From Bacillota bacterium (GTDB lineage: Bacteria > Bacillota > UBA4882 > UBA10575), in the NCBI GenBank assembly GCA_012521315.1, contig JAAYMP010000165.1, positions 1 to 6,934 on the forward strand: a stretch of 6,934 nt of DNA, read 5' to 3'. Shown here piece after piece: positions 1-6,274 of the stretch (its first letter is position 1; each line of letters starts with the position of its first letter). The translations under genes were made by a program, and so were the position numbers. A model generated the notes under the pieces. That model did not search any database, was not told the origin of the DNA, and saw only the letters and a list, made by a program, of their open reading frames with translations.

Positions 1-72
1 GACGGCACGGAGCTTGTGGACCTGCCGGTCGCCCAATTGAAGTCCGTTTGGCAGGGGGCGATTCAATGTTAA
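1..72 (+). CDS. purL: PurL C-terminus (FGAM synthase large subunit), 5'-truncated by window edge
   Basis: Only the last 23 codons and a TAA stop are present, in frame from base 1. The peptide DGTELVDLPVAQLKSVWQGA followed by IQC resembles the end of small Firmicutes-type PurL, where a 'dlpv.eLk..W..ai' helix closes the protein. PurL catalyses the ATP-dependent step from FGAR to FGAM using ammonia delivered by PurQ with PurS. Its position directly before purF, with the purF ATG inside its last codons (7-nt overlap, ATGTTAA), is the standard Bacillus-type arrangement and the main support. The short peptide alone would be weak evidence, so the call rests on context plus the C-terminal pattern. 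Confidence 0.8.
   Translation, partial: DGTELVDLPVAQLKSVWQGAIQC
53..58 (+). promoter_or_regulatory. Ribosome binding site of purF (AGGGGG)
   Basis: AGGGGG lies 7 nt before ATG at 66. This favours ATG 66 over the in-frame TTG at 48, which has no purine-rich site at a suitable distance upstream. The site lies inside the last purL codons, so purF initiation is probably coupled to termination of purL. Confidence 0.6.
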
Positions 73-1529
73 GTCAGACCGATCCGCGCCAGGCGGATAA
101 AATGAAGGAAGAATGCGGTGTTTTCGGCCTTTACGCCCCCGGCAGCCCGGTGGCCCGCCTCACCTACTACGGTCTCTATGCCCTGCAGCACCGGGGGCAG
201 GAAAGTGCGGGCATTGCCGTAGCCAACGGTGCAACAATTATTGTAGAAAAAGGGATGGGCCTCGTGGCGGAAGTTTTCCCCGACACCAACAAACTGGACC
301 AGATGAAAGGCGATCTGGCCGTGGGACATGTCCGCTATTCCACTTGCGGCGCCAGCGCACCGGTCAATGCCCAACCCCTGGTGGTCCGTTACCGCCACGG
401 AGCGCTGGCCATTGCCCATAACGGGAATTTGGTCAACGGCCACCTCCTCCGGCGGCAGTTGGAAGCGGAGGGTTCCATCTTTCAGACCACCACCGACAGT
501 GAGATCATTGCCCACCTGGTGGCCCGTTCCGGAGAGGACGAACTAGCGACGGCGCTCAAAAAAAACTTACCGCAACTGGAGGGGGCCTATGCCTTTATCC
601 TGATGACGCCGGATCAACTAATCGGGATTCGCGATCCCCAAGGGATTCGCCCCTTATCCCTCGGCAAAACCGCCAGCGGCTACGTCCTGGCCTCCGAAAC
701 TTGTGCCTTTGACCTCATCGGGGCCCAGTTCCTCCAGGACCTGCAGCCGGGGGAGATGGTCATCATCGACCGGCAAGGATTACGTTTTGAGCGGTTTGCC
801 CCGCCGGCGGAGCATGCCATGTGTATCTTTGAATATATCTACTTCGCCCGGCCCGACAGTAACTTGCTCGGCAAGAACGTCCACCTGGTCCGGAAACGGA
901 TGGGCCGGCGTCTGGCCCGGGAACATCCGGTCGCCGTCGATCTGGTCACCGGGGTGCCCGATTCTTCCCTCTCCGTCGCCTCCGGGGTGGCGGAAGAGCT
1001 TGGCCTCCCCTTGGAGATGGGCTTCGTCAAAAACCGTTACATTGGACGCACCTTCATCCAACCCTCCTCGGAAATGCGCGCGCTGGGCGTCCAGCTCAAG
1101 TTGAATCCGGTCCGGCAGATCGTGGCCGGAAAACGGGTGCTCATGGTGGACGATTCGATTGTCCGGGGGACCACTACCCTCCGGATTGTGGAAATGATGC
1201 GGAAAGCAGGGGCCAAAGAAGTCCATGTCCTGATCAGTTCGCCGCCGGTCATCGCTCCTTGCTACTACGGGCTGGACATCTCTTCTTCATCGGAGCTGAT
1301 TGCCGCCCGGCTGAGCATTCCGGAGATCGCCCGGGAGATTGGGGCCGATTCCCTTGGCTTCTTAAGTGAAGAAGGCCTGCTGGCCGCAGTGGACCTCCCG
1401 GAGGAAGGTTTTTGCCGGGCCTGCTTCAACGGCTGTTACCCGGTGAAACTTCCGGAGGACATCCAGGCGTCCAATTGGTCCGGTGGGCAAAAGGACGGGA
1501 GGTGTGATCACGTTGGGCTACACCTATAA
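66..1529 (+). CDS. purF: Amidophosphoribosyltransferase, [4Fe-4S] type
   Basis: PurF makes 5-phosphoribosylamine from PRPP and glutamine, the committed step of purine synthesis, in the cytosol. From ATG 66 the protein has 487 residues, close to Bacillus PurF. Residues 1-16 look like a cleavable propeptide ending EE, so mature PurF would start at Cys17 of CGVFG, the N-terminal nucleophile. Glutaminase motifs follow: LQHRGQESAGIA, GHVRYSTCG, AHNGNLVNG and TDSEIIAHL. The C-terminal half has the PRPP loop VLMVDDSIVRGTT (about 358-370) and TGVPDSS. Cys253 (MCIFEYIYFARPDS), Cys399 (APCYYG), Cys450 and Cys453 (CRACF) sit where the four iron-sulfur ligands of the Bacillus enzyme are found; Cys457 is an extra nearby cysteine. 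It overlaps purL by 7 nt and purM by 17 nt. The family is known to be inhibited by AMP/GMP-type nucleotides, but nothing here tests that. Confidence 0.97.
   Translation: MLSQTDPRQADKMKEECGVFGLYAPGSPVARLTYYGLYALQHRGQESAGIAVANGATIIVEKGMGLVAEVFPDTNKLDQMKGDLAVGHVRYSTCGASAPVNAQPLVVRYRHGALAIAHNGNLVNGHLLRRQLEAEGSIFQTTTDSEIIAHLVARSGEDELATALKKNLPQLEGAYAFILMTPDQLIGIRDPQGIRPLSLGKTASGYVLASETCAFDLIGAQFLQDLQPGEMVIIDRQGLRFERFAPPAEHAMCIFEYIYFARPDSNLLGKNVHLVRKRMGRRLAREHPVAVDLVTGVPDSSLSVASGVAEELGLPLEMGFVKNRYIGRTFIQPSSEMRALGVQLKLNPVRQIVAGKRVLMVDDSIVRGTTTLRIVEMMRKAGAKEVHVLISSPPVIAPCYYGLDISSSSELIAARLSIPEIAREIGADSLGFLSEEGLLAAVDLPEEGFCRACFNGCYPVKLPEDIQASNWSGGQKDGRCDHVGLHL
1498..1504 (+). promoter_or_regulatory. Ribosome binding site of purM (GGAGGTG)
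   Basis: GGAGGTG is a seven-base match to the 16S rRNA anti-Shine-Dalgarno sequence. It ends 8 nt before TTG at 1513, which sets that TTG as the start. The in-frame GTG codons at 1483 and 1504 lie upstream of or inside this site. The site is embedded in the last purF codons. Confidence 0.75.
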
Positions 1530-2535
1530 AGACGCCGGGGTCGACATCGACGCCGGCAACGAGGCGGTCCGCTTGATGAAAGCGCATGTCCGTAAGACTT
1601 TCCGGCCGGAGGTGCTGACGGAGATCGGCGGCTTCGGGGGCCTCTTTGCTTTAAGCGGCAACTACCGAGAGCCGGTCCTGGTCGCCGGGACCGACGGCGT
1701 CGGGACGAAACTGAAGATCGCCTTTCTGATGGACAAACACGACACCATCGGCATTGATGCGGTGGCCATGTGTGTCAATGATCTGGTGGTCCAGGGGGCC
1801 GAACCCCTTTTTTTCCTTGATTACCTGGCCGTGGGTAAACTGGTACCCGCCCGGGTGGCGGCGATCGTCGCCGGGGTCTCCGCCGGCTGCCAAGAAGCCG
1901 GCTGCGCCCTGATCGGCGGGGAAACGGCGGAGATGCCCGGCTTCTATCCGCCCGACGAATACGACCTGGCCGGTTTTGCCGTCGGGGTAGTGGAACGGAG
2001 CAAGATCATCGACGGCCGGACGGTACGTCCCGGGGACGTGGTGATCGGCCTCCCTTCCAGCGGCTTGCACAGCAACGGTTTTTCCCTGGTCCGGAAGGTG
2101 CTCCTGGAAAAAGCCGCCCTTTCCCTCGACACCTTCCTGCCGGAACTGGGCAAAACCCTGGGGGAGGAACTGCTCACCCCGACCAGGATCTACGTGAAAG
2201 CCCTGTTGCATCTCCTCTCCCGGGTCGAGGTAAAAGGGATGGCCCACATCACCGGCGGCGGCCTGCCGGAAAATCTCCCCCGGAGCCTGCCGGAGGGGCT
2301 GGGGATTCAGCTGCAGAAAAAAGCCTGGACCCCCCAACCGGTCTTTTCCTTAATCCAAAGGTTAGGCGGGGTACCGGAAGAGGACCTCTACCGCACCTTC
2401 AACATGGGCATCGGCTTTGTCTGCCTCGTCACCAGAGCGGAAGCGGAGCAAGCCTGTGCCGTTCTGGCGGAGGCCGGTGAAAAGCCGGTCATCATCGGAG
2501 AAGTGGTCACCGGCAACGGTGTCCACCTGGTTTAA
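1513..2535 (+). CDS. purM: Phosphoribosylformylglycinamidine cyclo-ligase (AIR synthase)
   Basis: PurM closes the imidazole ring, converting FGAM to AIR with ATP. Starting at TTG 1513 gives 340 residues beginning MGYTYKDAGVDIDAG, which matches the conserved N-terminus of the family (x-Y-K-x-A-G-V-D-I-x-A-G). The family's usual length is about 340-350. Motifs in order: GGFGGLFAL (39-47), the ATP/FGAM-binding loop AGTDGVGTKLKIA (58-70), DAVAMCVNDLVVQGAEPLFF (82-101), IGGETAEMPGFY (134-145), GLPSSGLHSNGFSLVR (179-194), LTPTRIYVK (221-229) and MAHITGGGLPENLPR (243-257). These cover both the N-terminal dimer domain and the C-terminal domain of the PurM fold. The start overlaps the purF end by 17 nt, so translation is probably coupled. 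A longer form from GTG 1483 is possible but would lie upstream of the strong ribosome site. Confidence 0.96.
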   Translation: MGYTYKDAGVDIDAGNEAVRLMKAHVRKTFRPEVLTEIGGFGGLFALSGNYREPVLVAGTDGVGTKLKIAFLMDKHDTIGIDAVAMCVNDLVVQGAEPLFFLDYLAVGKLVPARVAAIVAGVSAGCQEAGCALIGGETAEMPGFYPPDEYDLAGFAVGVVERSKIIDGRTVRPGDVVIGLPSSGLHSNGFSLVRKVLLEKAALSLDTFLPELGKTLGEELLTPTRIYVKALLHLLSRVEVKGMAHITGGGLPENLPRSLPEGLGIQLQKKAWTPQPVFSLIQRLGGVPEEDLYRTFNMGIGFVCLVTRAEAEQACAVLAEAGEKPVIIGEVVTGNGVHLV

Positions 2536-2543
2536 CTGGCGGA

Positions 2544-2549
2544 AGGAGG
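2544..2549 (+). promoter_or_regulatory. Ribosome binding site of purN (AGGAGG)
   Basis: AGGAGG is placed 7 nt before ATG 2557, in the short gap after the purM stop. It is a canonical site that supports an independent, strong start for purN. Confidence 0.7.
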
Positions 2550-2556
2550 AGCAAAG

Positions 2557-3195
2557 ATGAAGCGCATTGCAGTGCTGGCCTCCGGAAACGGCAGTAACCT
2601 CGAGGCGATCCTAACCGCCATTGAACGGGGCGAGATCCAAAATGCCCGGGTCACCCTGGTCATCAGCGACCAGGAGAAGGCCTATGCCCTGGTCCGGGCC
2701 GAAAAACACGGCATCCCGCGGGCTCTTTTCCGGAAGGAGGACTATCCGGACCGGGAAAGTTACGACCGGGCGCTCCTTGCACTCCTACAAGCAAACCAGA
2801 TTGATCTGGTGGTGCTGGCCGGCTTTATGCGTCTGCTCTCGCCGGTTATGGTGGAGGCCTTTCGGAACCGGATGATGAATATCCACCCGTCTTTACTGCC
2901 GGCCTTTCCCGGCAGAAGAGGTGTGGCCGACGCCCTGGCCTACGGGGTAAAAGTAACCGGCTGTACCGTTCATTTCGTTGACGAAGGCATGGATTCGGGC
3001 CCCATTATCCTCCAGGAAGCCCTGGCCATCCGGGAGGATGACACGGTCGAAAGTTTAACGGAGAGAATCCACCGGCTTGAACACCGGCTTTATCCAAAAG
3101 CCATCGACCTTTGGGTCCGTGGAAAAATAAGATTCGAAGGGAGAAGGTGTTATATTGAGCAAGCAGAGACTGGCGCTCCTGAGCGTCTGGGATAA
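2557..3195 (+). CDS. purN: Phosphoribosylglycinamide formyltransferase (GAR transformylase)
   Basis: PurN formylates GAR to FGAR using 10-formyltetrahydrofolate. The 212-residue protein has the N-terminal nucleotide-binding motif VLASGNGSNLEAI (6-18), AGFMRLLSP (88-96), and the catalytic core NIHPSLLPAFPG (108-119). Asn108, His110 and Asp146 (in VDEGMDSGPI) align with the catalytic Asn106, His108 and Asp144 of the E. coli enzyme. After FPG the sequence is RRGVADAL, lacking the histidines found in the E. coli loop (GLHTHRQAL). That loop is variable in the family and activity is still expected. The protein is longer than the usual length of about 190-200 because its last 13 codons or so run into purH. 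It starts at ATG 2557, 21 nt after purM, and overlaps purH by 41 nt. Confidence 0.96.
   Translation: MKRIAVLASGNGSNLEAILTAIERGEIQNARVTLVISDQEKAYALVRAEKHGIPRALFRKEDYPDRESYDRALLALLQANQIDLVVLAGFMRLLSPVMVEAFRNRMMNIHPSLLPAFPGRRGVADALAYGVKVTGCTVHFVDEGMDSGPIILQEALAIREDDTVESLTERIHRLEHRLYPKAIDLWVRGKIRFEGRRCYIEQAETGAPERLG
3143..3149 (+). promoter_or_regulatory. Ribosome binding site of purH (GAAGGTG)
   Basis: GAAGGTG differs at one base from GGAGGTG and ends 5 nt before TTG 3155. It lies within the purN coding sequence and supports the TTG start, which gives the expected PurH N-terminus. Confidence 0.55.
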
Positions 3196-4699
3196 GACCG
3201 GCATTCTGGATTTTGCCCGTGGTTTAGTGGAACAGGGGTTTACCTTAATCTCCACCGGTGGTACCCAGCGGGTCCTTGCCGAGGCGGGCCTGCCCGTCCA
3301 GGGTGTCTCCGAACTGACCGGTTTTCCGGAGATCCTGGACGGCCGGGTGAAAACCCTCCATCCCAAGATCCACGGGGGCATTCTCGCCCGCCGGGAACTG
3401 GACGCCCATCGCCAACAAATGGCGGAGCACGGGATCACCCCCATCGATCTGGTCGCCGTTAATCTTTACCCCTTTGCCGCCACGGTGGCCAAAGCCGGGG
3501 TTACCCTGGAAGAAGCCATTGAAAACATTGACATCGGCGGGCCGACCATGGTCCGGGCGGCCGCCAAGAATTACCGCCACGTCACGGTAGTCGTGAACCC
3601 GGCCCGTTATCCGGAGATCCTTAAAGAACTGGCGGAAAAAGGCGAGACTTCCGAAGCCACCCGCTTTGCCCTGGCCGTGGAGGCCTTTAACCATACCGCC
3701 TACTATGACGCGGTGATCAGTCGCTGGCTGGCCGGCCGCACCCAGGAGAGCCCGCTCTTCCCTGAGCACTTGGTCCTGCCTTACACCAAGATTGAAACCT
3801 TACGTTACGGGGAAAACCCCCACCAGCAGGCGGCCTTTTATCGGGAACCCCAGGCGGCGCCGGGTACGGTGGCCACCGCCCGGCAGTTGCACGGGAAAGC
3901 CTTGTCCTTTAACAACCTAAACGACTTAAACGCCGCCTGGGAACTGGTCCTTGAGTTCGACGAACCGGCCGCCGTGGCGGTTAAACATACCAACCCCTGC
4001 GGCGTCGCCGTCGGCGCGGACCTTTATACCGCTTATACCCGCGCTTATGAAAGCGACCCGGTCTCCATCTTCGGCGGCATCGTGGCGGTCAACCGGCCCC
4101 TGGACGCCCGCACCGCCGAAAAACTCAGTGAAATTTTTCTGGAAGTAATCATCGCCCCCGCCTACAGTGAGGAGGCCCTGGACATCCTCACCCGCAAAAA
4201 GAATCTGCGGCTCCTGGAGATACCACTGACGAAGGCGCGGGAGACTCTCGACGTGAAAAAGGTCTCCGGCGGGTTGCTCCTGCAAACCCTTGATTCATCA
4301 ACGATCAGTCCGGAAGGTTGGCAAACCGTGACCACAAAAGCGCCCACCCCCGCACAACTGGCAGATATGGTCTTCGGGATGAAAGTGGTGAAACATGTCA
4401 AATCCAACGCGATCGTCCTGGTGAAAAACGGCCAGACCATCGGGATCGGGGCCGGACAGATGAACCGGGTGGGGGCCGCCCGGATCGCCATTGAACAAGC
4501 CGGCGCCAAAGCGTCCGGCAGTGTCCTCGCCTCCGACGCGTTCTTCCCCTTCCGGGATACGGTTGATGCCGCCGCCGCGACTGGTGTGACCGCCATTGTG
4601 CAACCAGGCGGTTCGGTCAAGGATGAGGATTCCATCGCCGCTTGTAACGAACATGGCCTGGCCATGGTCTTTACCGGCACCCGCTACTTTAAACACTGA
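3155..4699 (+). CDS. purH: Bifunctional AICAR transformylase / IMP cyclohydrolase
   Basis: PurH performs the last two steps of IMP synthesis: formylation of AICAR with 10-formyl-THF, then ring closure. It has 514 residues, against about 512 in Bacillus. The N-terminal MGS-like cyclohydrolase domain (about 1-150) begins with ALLSVWDKTGI and STGGT and carries KTLHPKIHGGILARR (66-80), NLYPF and ENIDIGGPTMVRAAAKN (123-139). The transformylase domain (about 200-514) has LRYGENPHQ (216-224), SFNNLNDLNAAWE (251-263) and VKHTNPCG, where Lys277 and His278 correspond to the catalytic Lys-His pair. It also has SIFGGIVAVNRPLD, KSNAIVL, IGIGAGQMNRV, SDAFFPFRDTVD, and ends GTRYFKH. The TTG start is chosen because the protein then begins exactly where family members begin and a ribosome site precedes it. 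The first 41 nt overlap purN in another frame, which suggests coupling. Confidence 0.97.
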   Translation: MSKQRLALLSVWDKTGILDFARGLVEQGFTLISTGGTQRVLAEAGLPVQGVSELTGFPEILDGRVKTLHPKIHGGILARRELDAHRQQMAEHGITPIDLVAVNLYPFAATVAKAGVTLEEAIENIDIGGPTMVRAAAKNYRHVTVVVNPARYPEILKELAEKGETSEATRFALAVEAFNHTAYYDAVISRWLAGRTQESPLFPEHLVLPYTKIETLRYGENPHQQAAFYREPQAAPGTVATARQLHGKALSFNNLNDLNAAWELVLEFDEPAAVAVKHTNPCGVAVGADLYTAYTRAYESDPVSIFGGIVAVNRPLDARTAEKLSEIFLEVIIAPAYSEEALDILTRKKNLRLLEIPLTKARETLDVKKVSGGLLLQTLDSSTISPEGWQTVTTKAPTPAQLADMVFGMKVVKHVKSNAIVLVKNGQTIGIGAGQMNRVGAARIAIEQAGAKASGSVLASDAFFPFRDTVDAAAATGVTAIVQPGGSVKDEDSIAACNEHGLAMVFTGTRYFKH

Positions 4700-4705
4700 C
4701 CTTGG

Positions 4706-4713
4706 AAAGGAGG
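4706..4713 (+). promoter_or_regulatory. Ribosome binding site of purD (AAAGGAGG)
   Basis: AAAGGAGG is a perfect anti-Shine-Dalgarno complement that ends 6 nt before ATG 4720. It rules out the in-frame TTG at 4702, which lies upstream of it. Confidence 0.8.
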
Positions 4714-4719
4714 AGAAAG

Positions 4720-5994
4720 ATGCGGGTTTTAATTGTGGGCAGCGGAGGCCGGGAGCATGCCCTGGCCTGGAAGATTAAACAGAGTCCGCTGGTGCGCGAG
4801 CTGTTCTGCGCCCCCGGCAACGCCGGGATCGCCCAGCTTGCTCGGTGTATCCCGCTTGCCGCCGACGATCTCGACGGGCTGTTGGCTTTCGCCCGCGAAC
4901 ACCGGATCGACTTGACGGTGGTGGGACCGGAAGCGCCCCTCGCCGTCGGAATTGTCGATCGCTTTCAAGCGGAGGGCCTGGCCATCTTCGGCCCGGTGCA
5001 GGCGGCCGCCCGGTTGGAAGCGAGTAAAGTCTTTGCCAAACAACTAATGGCCAAATACCGGATTCCGACCGCCGAGAGCCGGACCTTTACCAATGCGGAA
5101 GAAGCGTACACTTTCATCCGGGAAAAAGGGGCCCCGCTTGTGGTCAAAGCCGACGGACTGGCCACCGGGAAAGGGGTGATCATTGCCACCACCGTTGCCG
5201 AAGCCGAAGCCGCCGTCCGACGGATGCTGGTCGACCAGGAGTTTGGGGCGGCCGGCCACCAGATCGTCATCGAAGAATATCTGCGCGGCGCCGAACTGAC
5301 CGTCTTGGCGTTTACCGACGGAACAACGATTGTTCCCATGGTCGCCGCGCAAGACCATAAAGCGGTCTATGATAACGACACCGGCCCCAACACCGGCGGG
5401 ATGGGGGCCTATTCGCCCGTCCCCCTCCTCACCCCCGAATTGCAACAACAGATTGAGACGGCGATCTTGCGCCCCACCATCGACGGCCTGCGGGAAGAAG
5501 GCCTTCTTTACCAAGGTGTGCTCTACGCCGGACTGATGATTACCGCGGAGGGACCCAAAGTCCTTGAGTACAACGTCCGCTTCGGCGACCCGGAATGTCA
5601 AGTCGTTCTGCCCCGTCTGCAAAACGACCTCATCCCGATCATCCAGGCCATCATCGACCGGCGCCTGGCGGAGCAGACCATCACCTGGCATGATAACCAT
5701 ACGGCCTGTGTGGTCATGGCTTCCGGCGGGTACCCGGGCCCATACGCCACCGGCAAACCCATCTCTGGTCTGGATCGGGTCGCCATCATGCCCGACGTTT
5801 ATGTTTTTCACGCCGGGACGGCCTTCCAGGGCGAAGACCTGGTCACGGCCGGCGGGCGGGTGCTCGCTGTCACCGCCTGGGGGAAGACCCGCCAAGACGC
5901 CTTGGATAAAGCCTACCAAGCCGTACGCGCCATCCATTTTGAGGGCGCCCATTACCGGACCGACATCGGGCGGCGCGAAAACCGCCTGACCTGA
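4720..5994 (+). CDS. purD: Phosphoribosylamine-glycine ligase (GAR synthetase)
   Basis: PurD joins glycine to phosphoribosylamine with ATP, giving GAR. From ATG 4720 it has 424 residues, normal for the family. Motifs in order: N-terminal MRVLIVGSGGREHALAWK (1-18), APGNAGIA (31-38), VVGPEAPLAVGIVDRF (67-82) and FGPVQAAARLEASKVFAKQ (90-108). The ATP-grasp core follows with VVKADGLATGKGVIIA (141-156), IEEYLRGAELTVLAFTDG (184-201), AAQDHKAVYDNDTGPNTGGM (209-228) and YSP. The metal/ATP site is VLEYNVRFGDPECQ (281-294), with Glu283 and Asn285 in ligand positions. It ends in the usual C-terminal pattern FEGAHYRTDIGRR. It follows purH by 20 nt and is the last gene before the terminator, as in Bacillus. 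Confidence 0.97.
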   Translation: MRVLIVGSGGREHALAWKIKQSPLVRELFCAPGNAGIAQLARCIPLAADDLDGLLAFAREHRIDLTVVGPEAPLAVGIVDRFQAEGLAIFGPVQAAARLEASKVFAKQLMAKYRIPTAESRTFTNAEEAYTFIREKGAPLVVKADGLATGKGVIIATTVAEAEAAVRRMLVDQEFGAAGHQIVIEEYLRGAELTVLAFTDGTTIVPMVAAQDHKAVYDNDTGPNTGGMGAYSPVPLLTPELQQQIETAILRPTIDGLREEGLLYQGVLYAGLMITAEGPKVLEYNVRFGDPECQVVLPRLQNDLIPIIQAIIDRRLAEQTITWHDNHTACVVMASGGYPGPYATGKPISGLDRVAIMPDVYVFHAGTAFQGEDLVTAGGRVLAVTAWGKTRQDALDKAYQAVRAIHFEGAHYRTDIGRRENRLT

Positions 5995-6119
5995 AAGTAG
6001 TTATCAGCGACTATACGTGAAAAAGAAAATCCCTCTTCAAGAAAATATTTCATCAAAATGGTATATAAAAAGATTTTTATAATATCTTAAGACAAAGCTT
6101 AGAATAAAGAATAAACAAT

Positions 6120-6150
6120 AAAGCGTGCCTAGAGCACGCTTTTCTTTTCT
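6120..6150 (+). terminator. Intrinsic terminator of the pur operon, possibly bidirectional
   Basis: AAAGCGTGC (6120-6128) and GCACGCTTT (6134-6142) form a perfect 9-bp stem with loop CTAGA. The sequence then continues TCTTTTCT, giving a T-rich tract on the + strand. It lies about 125 nt after the purD stop, the only such hairpin I see there. On the - strand the same stem is followed by a T-rich but interrupted run (ATTGTTTATTCTTTATT), so it may also stop transcription from flgJ, about 210 nt after the flgJ stop. Confidence 0.85.
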
Positions 6151-6157
6151 ACTTTGC

Positions 6158-6175
6158 CCGTTAATTCCGTTAATT
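6158..6175. repeat. Perfect 9-bp tandem duplication (CCGTTAATT x2)
   Basis: CCGTTAATT at 6158-6166 is immediately repeated at 6167-6175. With the preceding TTCTACTTTGCCCG (6147-6160) it resembles one unit of the degenerate repeat further right (TTCTACTCG…GCCCGTCAAGCCGTTAG at 6314-6346). It may therefore be an outlying copy that suffered an internal duplication. Confidence 0.7.
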
Positions 6176-6190
6176 CTTGATCTTATGAAA

Positions 6191-6237
6191 CGCCATAATG
6201 TATATTATCAGACGCCAGTTGGCGCCATTTCACGCCA
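6191..6237. repeat. Cluster of four CGCCA direct repeats, three at 10-bp spacing
   Basis: CGCCA starts at 6191, 6213, 6223 and 6233. The last three are spaced exactly 10 bp apart, and the six-base words are ACGCCA, GCGCCA and ACGCCA. The region can also fold: CGCCA at 6213-6217 faces TGGCG at 6220-6224, and TGGCG 6220-6224 faces CGCCA 6233-6237, so two hairpins are mutually exclusive. An AT-only inverted repeat (ATAAT…ATTAT, 6195-6208) lies between copies 1 and 2. The function is unknown. It sits between two convergent genes, so an ordinary promoter operator is not expected. Confidence 0.5.
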
Positions 6238-6274
6238 GGGCCAAAGTCAGAACGGTATTTTAACTAATTGGTTG

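Noticed and set aside
48..65. TTG start for purF at 48
   Set aside because: The only good ribosome site (53-58) lies downstream of it and serves ATG 66.
4702..4719. TTG start for purD at 4702
   Set aside because: It precedes the perfect AAAGGAGG site. ATG 4720 gives the conserved MRVLIVGSGGREHA N-terminus.
5044..5952. Long antisense open frame (302 codons) opposite purD
   Set aside because: It is a shadow of the GC-rich purD codons, with no ribosome site and no family resemblance. The same applies to antisense frames opposite purM (1651-2337) and purH.
6064..6081. AT-only inverted repeat TATAAAAA-GA-TTTTTATA as a second terminator or promoter
   Set aside because: The loop of two bases is too small, the stem has no G-C pairs, and no matching promoter box lies at a proper distance.
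6017..6082. 21-codon frame from GTG (begins MKKKIPLQENIS)
   Set aside because: No ribosome site precedes it, and its lysine-rich content is what AT-rich DNA gives by chance.
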